A stretch of 53,970 nt of DNA from contig NZ_AOHC02000030.1 of assembly GCF_000332415.1 (NCBI RefSeq), positions 1 to 53,970 on the forward strand, in the 5' to 3' direction. The notes beneath the pieces are model-generated. The model was given only the letters and a program-made list of their open reading frames with translations, ran no database searches and had not been told where the DNA came from. Within the stretch, counting starts at the first letter, position 1; each line of letters opens with the position of its first letter. A program made the translations under genes and the position numbers. Source of the stretch: Leptospira weilii serovar Ranarum str. ICFT (GTDB lineage Bacteria > Spirochaetota > Leptospiria > Leptospirales > Leptospiraceae). Positions 1 to 17,978 of the stretch are shown one piece after another.

Positions 1-13
1 ACACCTAGTATAG

Positions 14-897
14 AATTGCAAAATCAATACTAAACAAGGAGTTCAAGTAATTGTTTTGAATCCCGGAGACTTAGCAACAATTTATCAATCTTTGAAAAAG
101 ACTGATAAAGAAGATTCTCTTAAGATAGCTAAACTCATTCAACGTTATCCAAAGGAAGAATTACCGGTTGTTCCAATTCCCACGGACGAAGAGGAAGACA
201 ATCGTCGATTGTGTACCGAGCATGAGAATTGGACAAGACAACTAACGCAAGGAAAGAATCGGCTTCACAGTTTATTCATACTAGGTGTTCTGACTGAGAT
301 CACCAAAACACCTAGTATGACAAAAGCATCCAGAGAAACTTCTGTAACTTTACTTCCGGATCGATATCATAAGGAAGCGGAACGAATCTTAAAAAGTTTT
401 AGATTTTAGTCGAACTAAATCTAAAACTCATTGAAGAAGATATTAAAGGCGCTCTGAAAATCAATCAGGTCTACGTTCAAACGATCATGTCCATGCCTGG
501 TATCGGGATGATTACGTCTCTGGCGATTATGAGTTACATGGGGGACTGCAAAAGATTCTCTTCCGGTAAACAAGCCGCCTACTACGCTGGTTTAGTTCCC
601 AGAGTTGACATCTCAGGAGATACGGTTCGATATGGTAGAATTGTTTCCCGCGGTTGTCATTCGATCCGAAGAGTGATTGTTCAAGCAGCTTGGAGCCTGG
701 TCCGTTGTCAGCATGGCGGTAAGATTAAAGAGTTCTACGAAAGGTTATATGCTAAAAAAGGAGCAAAGAAATCGATCATTGCTACTTCACGTAAAATGAT
801 CGAAGTTCTTTTTTCTATGATTCGAACAGGGCAACTCTTCGACTCTATGCCCGAAAATGTTCTGAATCGTAAGTTAGCTCAATATGGTCTTATGTAA
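14..897 (+). pseudogene. IS110-family transposase, 5'-truncated and frameshifted
   Basis: Two adjoining reading frames together form most of an IS110-type DEDD transposase. The first (stop at 407-409) carries the NPGDL and KTDKED motifs of the N-terminal RuvC-like domain. The second begins in another frame around 403 ([11 protein letters not shown]...) and carries the C-terminal IS116/IS110/IS902 domain, with [15 protein letters not shown] and a final serine-rich active-site region. The frame changes between about 395 and 410. The first 70 or so residues, including the first catalytic Asp, are missing because the reading frame meets a stop at 11-13 next to the window edge. A programmed frameshift is not excluded, but truncation plus frameshift makes a dead copy more likely. 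It resembles the Leptospira IS1533 group (family knowledge). Confidence 0.85.
277..319. repeat. 13-bp inverted repeat inside the IS110 gene
   Basis: Arms at 277-289 and 307-319 are perfect reverse complements around a 17-bp spacer. The core (ACACCTAGTAT) recurs at both extreme ends of the window. The codons across it still fit the transposase reading frame. Confidence 0.8.
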
Positions 898-933
898 AAA
901 AATAGCGGAGGGGCTTGACACAAGGAACATAGG

Positions 934-1180
<247 letters not shown>

Positions 1181-1489
1181 ACCGAGTCATCCGCGTTGTA
1201 TGAGTTTCCTAATAACTTCGTCTTTTTAAGAGGAACCTTTTTTCCGAAAGAAACTTAAGTCGTTTTGCTCTTATGAATCGTTCGGAGGTAAGCCGCGCTC
1301 TTCAAACTCGACGACACATTCCACGAATGATCGCGTTAAAAAGGTTCGGCAAGTTTTCGGACGGGTCGTAAATATCCTAAATTAGGATTTCGTGAAATCT
1401 AAAAATCCCAAAAACGGTTTGATAAAAAACGGATAGACAAATGGTAGATCCGTTAACTGGTTGTAACGGAACTTAAAAGGGAAAACGAT
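1181..1489. other. Intergenic stretch before the lipoprotein gene
   Basis: No convincing gene is seen on either strand. It must contain the promoter for the operon starting at 1490, but no clear -35/-10 pair could be picked. A 32-codon frame near 1274 has no supporting context. Confidence 0.4.
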
Positions 1490-2128
1490 TTGGCCGCCGC
1501 CCGCAACGCATTTTACTTTTCCCGGAAGAGAAATCCGATTCCCTCTTCCAAAAGTTTTTTTTACCTCCTTCTCGTTTTCCTTTTTACATTCGTTCAATGT
1601 TCGTCCTCTAAAAATTCCATCTTAGGAACGGTATTTTTTCGAAAGGGTTTTACTCCGGAAAAAAAAATACGGCACGTAGTTTTTCCGGTTCGGATCCGAT
1701 CGGGTTGGTTGATGAAAGATCAAAACGCCGAACAAAAGAAATTTTTAGAGTCCAGAAGTTATGAAAAACTGGAACTGACCATCCTAAAATACGGCGGAAA
1801 GATTCAGGAGAAATTCAACGCGGAAAAACGATTTCATTCCGCCTTTGAAACGGACAATTCTTTCAATGAAGAAAAAGGAATTCAGATCGCCAAACAACTG
1901 GGCGGCGAAATCGCGGTATTTACCGAGGTGACGGATTACGGAACCGCTTCGGGAAATTCGGTTCTTGAAATCACTGTGAAAGCGATCGACGTGGATAGCG
2001 GAGAAATCGTCTGGAAAGCGATTTATTCCGGAAAGGCGGTCGGACTTCAGGACAATATCGATTTGTCCGTTTTAGAATCCGAAATCTTCGAACATCTTGC
2101 CGAAAAATTAAAAAACAAAACGGAGTAA
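1490..2128 (+). CDS. Putative lipoprotein, CsgG/TolB-like fold
   Basis: This 212-residue protein starts at a TTG preceded by an AGGG-type ribosome-binding site about ten bases upstream. A hydrophobic segment (residues 21-36) ends in a lipobox with Cys37 (FVQC followed by SSS), so it is probably exported and lipid-anchored. The mature part has a pattern seen in CsgG/LpoB-type small lipoproteins: a conserved stretch around residues 127-140 ([12 protein letters not shown]) and a strand-rich end ([10 protein letters not shown]), ending in a short helix. That assignment is fold-level inference. It is 13 bp upstream of the MaoC-like gene and probably cotranscribed with it. Confidence 0.75.
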   Translation: MAAARNAFYFSRKRNPIPSSKSFFYLLLVFLFTFVQCSSSKNSILGTVFFRKGFTPEKKIRHVVFPVRIRSGWLMKDQNAEQKKFLESRSYEKLELTILKYGGKIQEKFNAEKRFHSAFETDNSFNEEKGIQIAKQLGGEIAVFTEVTDYGTASGNSVLEITVKAIDVDSGEIVWKAIYSGKAVGLQDNIDLSVLESEIFEHLAEKLKNKTE

Positions 2129-2141
2129 AAGGAGAAAAACA

Positions 2142-2606
<465 letters not shown>

Positions 2607-2636
2607 TAGAAAAAAATTTCTTAAATTAGGTAAAAT

Positions 2637-3092
<456 letters not shown>

Positions 3093-3100
3093 ATCGTTCT

Positions 3101-3541
3101 ATGTTTTTTTTCGCTCAGATGACTTCCGGTTTGATTTTATTGGTCCTGTCCGGAATTCATTTTTATTGGTTAGCTGGAGGAACTTTCGGTACGAATCGTG
3201 TGATTCCGGAAATACAAGGGAAACCGGTTTTTCGACCCGGAAAACTCGCGACGGCGATGGTGGGATTTATTTTATTTTCGGCCGCCTTGTTTCCGATCGG
3301 ACTCGGAATACAAACTCCGTTCGGAATTTCCCGAGACGTCTTTCAGTACGGCACGACCTTTTTATCCGCAGCGTTTTTACTCAGAGCCATAGGAGACTTT
3401 CGACTGGTCGGTTTTTTCAAAAAAATAAGAGATACGAAGTTCGCAAAAAACGACACGAAGTATTATTCCCCGCTTTGTCTTTTGCTTTCCGTACTTTTGT
3501 TCGTTTCCACGTGTTCGTGTTCCCACGCTTCGAGCGGTTAG
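3101..3541 (+). CDS. DUF3995 membrane protein
   Basis: A 146-residue integral membrane protein with about four hydrophobic segments. It shows the DUF3995 signature: HFYWLAGG near the first segment, a VIPE stretch, and C-terminally [14 protein letters not shown] then [16 protein letters not shown]. The function of the family is unknown. It starts 8 bp after the MarR stop codon, which points to cotranscription. A second frame overlapping it is a shadow. Confidence 0.82.
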   Translation: MFFFAQMTSGLILLVLSGIHFYWLAGGTFGTNRVIPEIQGKPVFRPGKLATAMVGFILFSAALFPIGLGIQTPFGISRDVFQYGTTFLSAAFLLRAIGDFRLVGFFKKIRDTKFAKNDTKYYSPLCLLLSVLLFVSTCSCSHASSG

Positions 3542-3717
3542 AGTTCAGTTACATTTTTCTAATCGATGGATTGGACTTTACCCAAGGTTGATTTTCCCTA
3601 ACACCGCAAATCAACTTGTAAAGTCCTAAAATCAGGTTGATAGAAATCATGATGCTCGATGAACGAATTCAGGAGTTAAAAAACCTAAATGTTGGTGAAG
3701 CCTAACCCCTAACCCGA

Positions 3718-5016
<1,299 letters not shown>

Positions 5017-5104
5017 AATTCCGTATCAAAAGCGCTAAATTAAGGAGAAGGAAAGATAACATTCTTCTTTTTTTTTTGAAACCTCGGAAAAAACTGACAA
5101 TCCA

Positions 5105-6079
<975 letters not shown>

Positions 6080-6316
6080 GTTTCAAGTGGCTACTTCGCG
6101 CCTTACCTTAGAACAAAGTAAAACTTTTCCTAAAACGCTACAGTTCTACCTATTCGCTAACATCTCGATCGTGTGCGGCCGCCAATGCTGTCAAGTTAAG
6201 ATACGAACGCTATTGAGATCCATTTACCGGAGTTTCAAAGCGTTGGAACTTTCGTTATTTTACTCAGAACTGCAAAAATAGTATGGATCACTAACACCTT
6301 GTAACGGGAGAAATTT

Positions 6317-6697
6317 ATGAAAATATTACTCACGAGCGTAATCGTTCGAGATCCGATCGCGGCTTTTCGATTTTATACGGAAGTACTGGGTTTTCAAAAA
6401 AAACTTTTTATTCCCGAAGCCAATTTAGCGATCGTTGTATCTCCCGAAGATCCGGATGGAACCGGACTACTACTCGAACCGAATGAACATCCCCTCGCCA
6501 AAACGTTTCAAGAAGGGATCTACAACCTCAATCTTCCTCTCATCGTTTTCGGAGTGAAGGACATTCATAAAGAATACGAACGTCTCAAAAATTTGGGAGT
6601 TGTTTTCAGGAAGGAACCCGCAAAGTCCGAGGCGGGAATCGAAACGATTTTCGAAGATACTTGCGGTAATTTGATTCAGATTTACCAACTCAATTGA
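6317..6697 (+). CDS. VOC-family (glyoxalase/bleomycin-resistance) protein
   Basis: A 126-residue single VOC domain made of two beta-alpha-beta-beta-beta modules. Typical features are AFRFYTEVLGF at residues 15-25, the strand pair carrying ATLE-like VSPEDPDGTGLLLEP, and the terminal EDTCGNLIQIYQ with the conserved GN. Members bind a metal and act as glyoxalases, dioxygenases or resistance proteins; the substrate cannot be assigned. It has a GGGAG ribosome-binding site and stands alone. Confidence 0.88.
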   Translation: MKILLTSVIVRDPIAAFRFYTEVLGFQKKLFIPEANLAIVVSPEDPDGTGLLLEPNEHPLAKTFQEGIYNLNLPLIVFGVKDIHKEYERLKNLGVVFRKEPAKSEAGIETIFEDTCGNLIQIYQLN

Positions 6698-6866
6698 ATC
6701 GTCCATACGATCCCAATCGGACTTCATCACACACGTTATTCGTCCTTGGGTCAATTCTATTGTAGGATTTTTGTAAGTTTCACGTATTTAATTTTTGCCT
6801 TTTGTAGAACCCGAAAAAGGATTGTTAAAGTTAAAACTTGAACCGTTATCTCATTTTTGAATACTC

Positions 6867-7805
6867 ATGAAAAAATCCATAATCATACTATGTTATTTAT
6901 TTTCCATTTCGATTTCGGCACAAACCGAGTCTCAAAAGACAAATGAAACGGACTCAAACACAGGCAAAACGGAAATAGGAATCCGAGTTCAACGTTCGAT
7001 TTATACTCCGTCCGAATACAATCGAATCCTGAATTTTTCCAACGGAAGGATCAATAACTACTCGGAGTTACACGGAAATCAAAAAACGATCGTTCCTTTT
7101 TATATCCGCCATTTCGATTCGGAAAATCGTTACGGATTCGAATTTCAATTCACTCGCAATTCTTTGTATAACGCCAATTATACGAACTTTTATGTTTCCG
7201 CTTCGGATAACGGTTCGTATCGGAATTATCTGTATGATACGGAAAGAACGGATTATAAATTCAATTATTTTCGTTTGGATTCAACACCAAAAGCAAAACT
7301 ATTTTATTGGGGAGCCGGACTCAGAAAGATCGACAAAATCAAAGAATCCAGTTCCCGCTTTTTGAATATGGAAGAAAAAATAATCTCGTACGGAATTCAA
7401 TTGGTCGCAAGGAGTAATCTGAATCTTTATAAAAACCTGGATCTTAATTTAGGTTTAGATATTTATTATACACAAGGACAAAGAAATTATTATTATCAAA
7501 GCGGATACAACGTCTCGATCAATGACACACAATTCATTTATGTATTTAAGGTTTTTGCCGATCCGAAAACGATCGGAGTATTTCGCGGTGCGGAAGCGGA
7601 CGTTTCACTTTCCTATTTGTTATCGAATCGATATAAATTTTATTTCGGATTCAGTTACAATCGCGCCTATTTTAGATATAGGAATTTTTCGGACTATTCT
7701 CTGACATATCTAAAAGATCAGATCGGCTACACTCAATACTATGACAACGGCGCCGGCAAAGAAGATATAAAAGGTTTCTATCTCGGTGTTTCCGCCGTGT
7801 TCTAA
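6867..7805 (+). CDS. Putative outer-membrane beta-barrel protein
   Basis: A 312-residue protein with a signal peptide (residues 1-19, basic KK then hydrophobic, ending in SAQ). The rest is rich in alternating aromatic/polar strands with many Tyr and Asn turns (for example YRNYLYD, NYYYQSGYN), and the last residue is Phe after an odd-even strand (FYLGVSAVF). This is the usual C-terminal signature for barrel insertion. No family name is assigned. It lies alone, followed by a repeat-containing gap. Confidence 0.72.
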   Translation: MKKSIIILCYLFSISISAQTESQKTNETDSNTGKTEIGIRVQRSIYTPSEYNRILNFSNGRINNYSELHGNQKTIVPFYIRHFDSENRYGFEFQFTRNSLYNANYTNFYVSASDNGSYRNYLYDTERTDYKFNYFRLDSTPKAKLFYWGAGLRKIDKIKESSSRFLNMEEKIISYGIQLVARSNLNLYKNLDLNLGLDIYYTQGQRNYYYQSGYNVSINDTQFIYVFKVFADPKTIGVFRGAEADVSLSYLLSNRYKFYFGFSYNRAYFRYRNFSDYSLTYLKDQIGYTQYYDNGAGKEDIKGFYLGVSAVF

Positions 7806-8052
7806 AAGACGAGAAGCGAAAGCCGCCCGAAATTTGTGGGAACTCCCTCTTATCCCCTAAAATCTAACCACTCGCCGCTTGAAAACGTGGGAACTCCTGC
7901 AAATTTCCTTTCCGATTTGATTTTGGGCCAAACTCTTAATTTCTGCGATTTTATACAAATAGCGAAAAAAGATCCGGATCTCCGCGAAATTGAAAAATAT
8001 AAGAGTTAGGTTTTAGGAATTGGAATTTTACGGTAAAACGCCGGAGAAAAAA
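7806..8052. repeat. Gap with dispersed GTGGGAACTCC repeats
   Basis: A stretch at about 7811-7847 (GAAGCGAAAGCCGCCCGAAA then TTTGTGGGAACTCCCTC) is nearly the same as the one at about 9721-9755. A second GTGGGAACTCCTGC copy is at 7886-7900. No gene is seen in this gap. Confidence 0.75.
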
Positions 8053-8598
8053 ATGAAAACGTATATCGCAATGTTAAGAGGAATCAACGTAAGCGGACAG
8101 AAAAAAATCCTAATGAAAGACCTTTCCTCTCTTTTTATATCCCTGGGATTTACAAACGTCAAAACGTATATCCAGAGCGGAAACGTTTTGTTTCAGAGTA
8201 AAAATAAGAATGTGAAAGAACTCATTTCATCCATTGAGAAAAAAATCGTTGAGGTTTTCGGTTTCGAGGCGGCCGTGTTCATTAGAACCAAAGAAGAATT
8301 GAAATCCGTCCTTGGATCCAATCCTTTTCCTAAAAAAGATCCGAGCAGAATCTACGTTTCCTTTTTGAACGAATCCAAGAAAAATCCGGATCTTACCGAA
8401 ATCGATAGTGCAAAGGCAAAAGGGGAGGAATTGATCGTTCGGGACAGGGAGATCTATTTTTTTTCTCCGAAGGGTTACGGCGCCACAAAACTATCGAACA
8501 ACTTTTTGGAAAAAAAACTGAACGTGGCGGCCACCACGAGAAACTGGAAAACGATCGTTGCGTTATGCGCTTTGTCGGACGAGCCTACTACAAAGTGA
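8053..8598 (+). CDS. DUF1697 family protein
   Basis: A 181-residue protein that starts at the ATG at 8053, preceded by CCGGAGA, rather than at an upstream in-frame TTG (8020). The N-terminus carries the DUF1697 hallmark YIAMLRGINVSGQKKILMKDL and TYIQSGNVLF. The middle has NPFPKKDPSRIYVSFL, and the end has ATTRNWKTIVAL. Family length is about 180, so it is complete. Function is unknown. It stands alone between repeat-rich gaps. Confidence 0.9.
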   Translation: MKTYIAMLRGINVSGQKKILMKDLSSLFISLGFTNVKTYIQSGNVLFQSKNKNVKELISSIEKKIVEVFGFEAAVFIRTKEELKSVLGSNPFPKKDPSRIYVSFLNESKKNPDLTEIDSAKAKGEELIVRDREIYFFSPKGYGATKLSNNFLEKKLNVAATTRNWKTIVALCALSDEPTTK

Positions 8599-8637
8599 TC
8601 CATTCAGAATCTTTAAAATAGCCGGAACATTGCGAAT

Positions 8638-9050
8638 TTACGGATGATATCTCCGTTGGAGGATGGGACCGGTCAAATCGGAAAGCCGCACCTTTTGTAT
8701 TCCCTTTTCGTCGAAGTTAGACGGGTTTAACCAACTTAAAAATGCGTTTTGAATCGCAGGCCATTCCGAATCGATCGCCGCAAACCAGGCCGTATCTCGG
8801 TTCAAACCCTTTATAACATTTGCCTGTCTAAAATTCCTTCCAACGATAAACCGAATCTCTGAGCCGCGGCGCAAGAAGGAGCGTTGAGCGAGTTGTATCT
8901 CCATGGATATCTTCGATATCCTTGTCTAAAGGCGTTTCCATCATAAGACACATCACACCGTCGTTTTTTGCATCAAAGGGGAAAAACCAAATGCCCGACC
9001 TCGATCGATCCCACGTTAGACAAAATTTCCGACGTTTCCGATCCTATCTT
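8638..9050 (-). pseudogene. GNAT acetyltransferase, multiply frameshifted remnant
   Basis: Only the C-terminal third is still open (8638-8904 region): FRQANVIKGLNRDTAWFAAI then SWLNPSNFDE, the typical end of RimJ/RimL-like GNAT enzymes. Upstream, the remaining protein can be followed only by switching frames. One frame gives QGYRRYPWRYNSLNAPS and AAAQRFGLSLEGI, which joins the open part at about 8832 after loss of one T. Another gives SPLMQKTTV, and a third GSIEVGHLVF, near 8950-9010. At least two frame changes exist and the N-terminus is missing, so this is a decayed gene. Confidence 0.8.
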
Positions 9051-9099
9051 AGACAAAACGGAGTATAAAGAAATATTCTAAGTTTATAATATTCTAATT

Positions 9100-9423
9100 T
9101 TAGTCGAAAATTCCCAGGTCCATTTTGGCCTCTTCGCTCGCCATTTCTCTCGGGTCCCATTTCGGGGTCCAGACTATTTCCACTTCCGCGTCGGTGATTC
9201 CTTCCACTCGAAGTGTGTGATCCTTGACCTGTTGTTTCATTTGTGGTCCGGCGGGGCAAGCCATAGAAGTATAAGTCATATCGATCTTAGCTTTGGTTCC
9301 TTCCACCTTGATTCTATAAATGAGTCCGAGTTCGGCGATGGAGATTCCGATTTCAGGATCTTCCACTTTTCTTACTTCTTCGTAGATCCGTTCTTCTAAT
9401 GTGTTTGTAGGAGCTTCCAACAT
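9100..9423 (-). CDS. sufT: MIP18/SufT-like metal-sulfur cluster assembly factor
   Basis: A 107-residue DUF59 (MIP18) protein. It shows the expected [20 protein letters not shown]-terminus (the DPE at 22-24) and the conserved reactive-cysteine loop TSMACPAGP with Cys56, followed by WTPKWDP. These proteins help mature Fe-S proteins. It is the last gene of the SUF set on the minus strand but is separated from sufU by a 456-bp repeat-filled gap, so it may have its own promoter. The symbol sufT rests on context and family. Confidence 0.8.
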   Translation of the reverse strand: MLEAPTNTLEERIYEEVRKVEDPEIGISIAELGLIYRIKVEGTKAKIDMTYTSMACPAGPQMKQQVKDHTLRVEGITDAEVEIVWTPKWDPREMASEEAKMDLGIFD

Positions 9424-9879
9424 TTCCGCGTTCCTTCTTTGATCTCTTTCTGGATCCTATTCTATTTTTTTCTTTTATAAAACCATTTTAGTGGATAGGG
9501 ATCGGAACTTAGATGTCGGCAAACTTTGTAACGTCCCTCCTAACCCCTATCCACGCATCCCTAACGACTTGAAATGTGGGAACTCCTGCATTTTATGTCC
9601 CACGACCTGATCTTTCCCCGCGGTAGGGATCAAAGCGGGGTCGATCCATTGCAAATCCGGAAATTTTCTTCTCCAAAACGACGACCCAATGGATCGACCG
9701 GAGCTGCGAGCCCGGTCCGCGAAGCGGAACCGCCCGAAATTTGTGGGAACTCCCTCGTTTTAGGGGAATCAGAAGTCGGCAAACTTTGTAACGCCCTGGC
9801 CTAACCCCTATCCACGCATCCCTGACGACTTGAAACGCGGGAGTTCCCACAAATTCTGTTTTTTTACGGTAAAATCCCG
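9424..9879. repeat. Repeat-filled gap between sufT and sufU
   Basis: The gap has a direct repeat of about 75 bp: copy A 9515-9589 and copy B 9775-9850. Both start GTCGGCAAACTTTGTAACG and end in a GGGAACTCCTGC- or GGGAGTTCCCAC-type palindrome. Between them sits a hairpin (9639-9699). The open frames crossing it are repeat read-through. No gene is seen. Confidence 0.85.
9639..9699. repeat. 61-bp hairpin element with 13-bp perfect arms
   Basis: Arms at 9639-9651 (GGTCGATCCATTG) and 9687-9699 are perfect reverse complements around a 35-bp loop. Flanks continue into GAGCCCGGTCCG, a motif seen again at 40464. It has the size and form of a dispersed palindromic repeat. Confidence 0.8.
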
Positions 9880-11539
<1,660 letters not shown>

Positions 11540-11544
11540 ATATG

Positions 11545-11856
<312 letters not shown>

Positions 11857-13056
11857 ACAGGACCCTCCACCTTACGAGCGATGAGTTCGAACAGTTCTTC
11901 TCGGATGGAATCCGATTCGATTTCACCGATCACTTGACCTAAAAATCCGTCCACGATCATCCTTCTCGCCTCGTCCTCGTCGATTCCTCTCGACGCGAGA
12001 TAAAACAACTGTTCTTCGTCGATCTCTCCGACCGTCGCCCCGTGTTCACACTTTACGTTTTCTGCATATACTTCGAGTTTGGGAATCGACTCGGCTCTTG
12101 CGGAACGACCCAAAAGAAGGTTGTTGTTGATCTGAATCGCATTCACGTCTTTGCAAGTATTCGGAATATGAAGATTTCCCGTAAAGATATGGTGCGCCTT
12201 GTCTTTCAGCGCGCTGCGATAAAGAATGGAACTTGCCGTATGACTTTCTCCATGAACGATCTTCACTTCCGAATCCTGAAATTCCCTTTGGGACATCGGA
12301 GCCAAACCGATCACTCTCGCTCTCGCGCCTTTTCCGGAAAGTTCCACAGTGAGAAGATTTTTTCCTTTGTAACCGCCCGGAGTCACCTTTGCGATTTTTA
12401 CGTCCGAGTTTTCTTTTTGATCGGAAAATAAATTCTGAAAATGGAATACGGAAGAACCGAAGGATTCGATTCCAGTATAAGTAACTTTGGATCCCGCTCC
12501 CGTGTAAATGGCGGTAAGCCCTTGGAAGAGCTTGAAGTCCTTTTCTTCCGGGCATTCGTAACGTTCGGCGATAAACGCCTGGCTGTGGTTTCCGATTTTT
12601 GCGACCAGGACGGGGAGAATTTTATTTTCCTTCTCAAGTCGAAACTTGATTTCGATTTCTTCCTTGAGAATGAGATCGTTTTCCACTTCGAGATAAATTC
12701 CGTGTGTGAAGTTGGAAAGACTGTAAAGCGTAAACCATTCTTCATTCCGTTTTTGGAATATACTTTCGAGGTTGTTTAAAAAAAAATCGAGTTCTTTTCC
12801 GGAAAGAGATTCCGCTCTTTGAAGTTTGACGCCTTCGGGAGTTTTCCAAGAAACCGCGTCCGCGTCGGGGGTTTCGGTAAATTCTTCCGGATGAAAGTTA
12901 GAAAGCGGAATTTTTCTCCAGGATTCGTTTTCCGATCCCGGAATTTTCAACGTTTGGAATTTTGCAAAAACCTTGGCGCGAAAGTCTTTCAGAGCCCGAG
13001 GTTCTTTACTCTGAGAAATCAATTTTTCAAATTGAGTTTCCAAGGACACTTGTGGT

Positions 13057-13824
<768 letters not shown>

Positions 13825-14075
13825 AAAAGCACCTTTGTCAGTGAATATTTGAGATTGCGATTCTTTTCCGAACGACTCCAAAGTTATTTGTTATCCTTCA
13901 GTTCCCAAAGTCGGTTTTCGACCCGAAAACCGTCCCAGATTCTTTCCTCTAACCCCGATTCTACCAGTGTTTTTTTTTGTAGGGAGAGATCAATTGATAT
14001 CGAGCGATCTATATCGGCATCTAAAATCTTGACTCTTCTTTTCTTTTCCCCTAAGATATTTACGGAGCGAAAAGT

Positions 14076-14513
14076 ATGAAAAATAAATGGGTAGTCGTCG
14101 CCAATCGATCCGAAGCAAAAATTTTCGAGTATAAAGGATCTCACAAAGGTCTGAAGCTACTGGAAAGTATCGAAAATCCAAAAGGCAGAATGAAAAATCG
14201 AGAGTTGATCTCCGGTGGCGGTGGAAAACACGAAAAGGCGCAGAGAGTCGCCTTTGACACCGACTCCGTTCAGGAACCGAAACGAAGAGTTGCGGAATCT
14301 TTTGCCGGCCAAATTTCGGACGCGATCTCTCAAGGACGCAAGTCCAATCGTTTTCTCAGTCTTGTTCTCATTTCAGAACCGAGGTTTCTCGGAATGCTTT
14401 TGGATAAGATGGATCGAAGATCCCAGTCGATGATTTTTCATAAGATGGGAAAAGATATCACCACGACGAACCATCGAGTGATCCTCTCTCACCTTCGAGA
14501 AATTCTAACATAG
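14076..14513 (+). CDS. Host-attachment-like protein
   Basis: A 145-residue soluble protein of the Host_attach family (first named from plant-associated bacteria). The signs are the N-terminal [18 protein letters not shown], the [14 protein letters not shown] helix and the last [11 protein letters not shown]. It has an ATG with a GGAG ribosome-binding site and stands divergent to sufC. The actual function of this family is not settled; nothing in the sequence suggests export. Confidence 0.8.
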   Translation: MKNKWVVVANRSEAKIFEYKGSHKGLKLLESIENPKGRMKNRELISGGGGKHEKAQRVAFDTDSVQEPKRRVAESFAGQISDAISQGRKSNRFLSLVLISEPRFLGMLLDKMDRRSQSMIFHKMGKDITTTNHRVILSHLREILT

Positions 14514-14775
14514 AATCGTTCCTTTGCCGAAGTCTCAGCACGAACCCTCCTCTCCCTCAGAAGCATTTTTTCGAAATGAGACTTAATCTGTGGGAACTAC
14601 CACGTTTTATTACGAACTTTCGAATGATTGTAACCGATTTCTTTTAAGGTTTTGTGGGACAGGTTCTTAATTTGTCGGAACTTTTCACTTAGGAAAGAAA
14701 TAGACAGAATCCTCCTCTTTCGATTATTTAATTTTTTGATTTCATTTTCAATCAATCGAATACTCGGAGACTTGA
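14514..14775. other. Gap with dispersed repeat pieces
   Basis: Contains one GTGGGAACTACCACG palindrome near 14590-14604 and a TTTTGTGGGACAGGTTCTTA piece near 14652-14671 that belongs to the family described at 17786-17864. The rest before 14776 is A/T-rich and probably holds the kinase promoter. Confidence 0.5.
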
Positions 14776-16323
<1,548 letters not shown>

Positions 16324-16344
16324 AGAGCGGGTTTTCCGAACAAC

Positions 16345-17718
<1,374 letters not shown>

Positions 17719-17785
17719 TTGGTTCGCTCCACTTTTTTGGAATATTCGATTTCGATCACGTTCAATTTTTGCGTCCGATCCGTTT

Positions 17786-17864
17786 AGAGCTTGTCTCAAA
17801 ACTTTGATAGAACTTGAGATAAGCTGGAATTGAGAAACAATCTACCAGTTTTGGGACAGGTTCT
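17786..17864. repeat. 79-bp imperfect hairpin of the GGGACAGGTTCT family
   Basis: AGAGCTTGTCTCAAAACT at 17786-17803 pairs imperfectly with AGTTTTGGGACAGGTTCT at 17847-17864. Related single arms are seen at 14652, 34301, 40027, 46966-47030 and in the 5' end of the ORF at 53323. It lies in the channel gene's upstream region. Confidence 0.75.
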
Positions 17865-17978
17865 TAGTTCCGAACGGAACGAACCGGTAACTTCCGCGAA
17901 AAAGGATACCCGATCTTGTTGTCTTTAGAAAGAATTTATTTTTTAGTTTGTGCGAAAGAGGCGGAACCGAACGGATTT

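Noticed and set aside
3599..3717. Weak hairpin ATCAAC/GTTGAT as a terminator between convergent genes
   Set aside because: Only six paired bases and no T-run on either side.
6087..6281. 64-residue plus-strand frame after the DUF2804-like gene
   Set aside because: No good ribosome-binding site, no family pattern, odd composition; probably chance in noncoding DNA.
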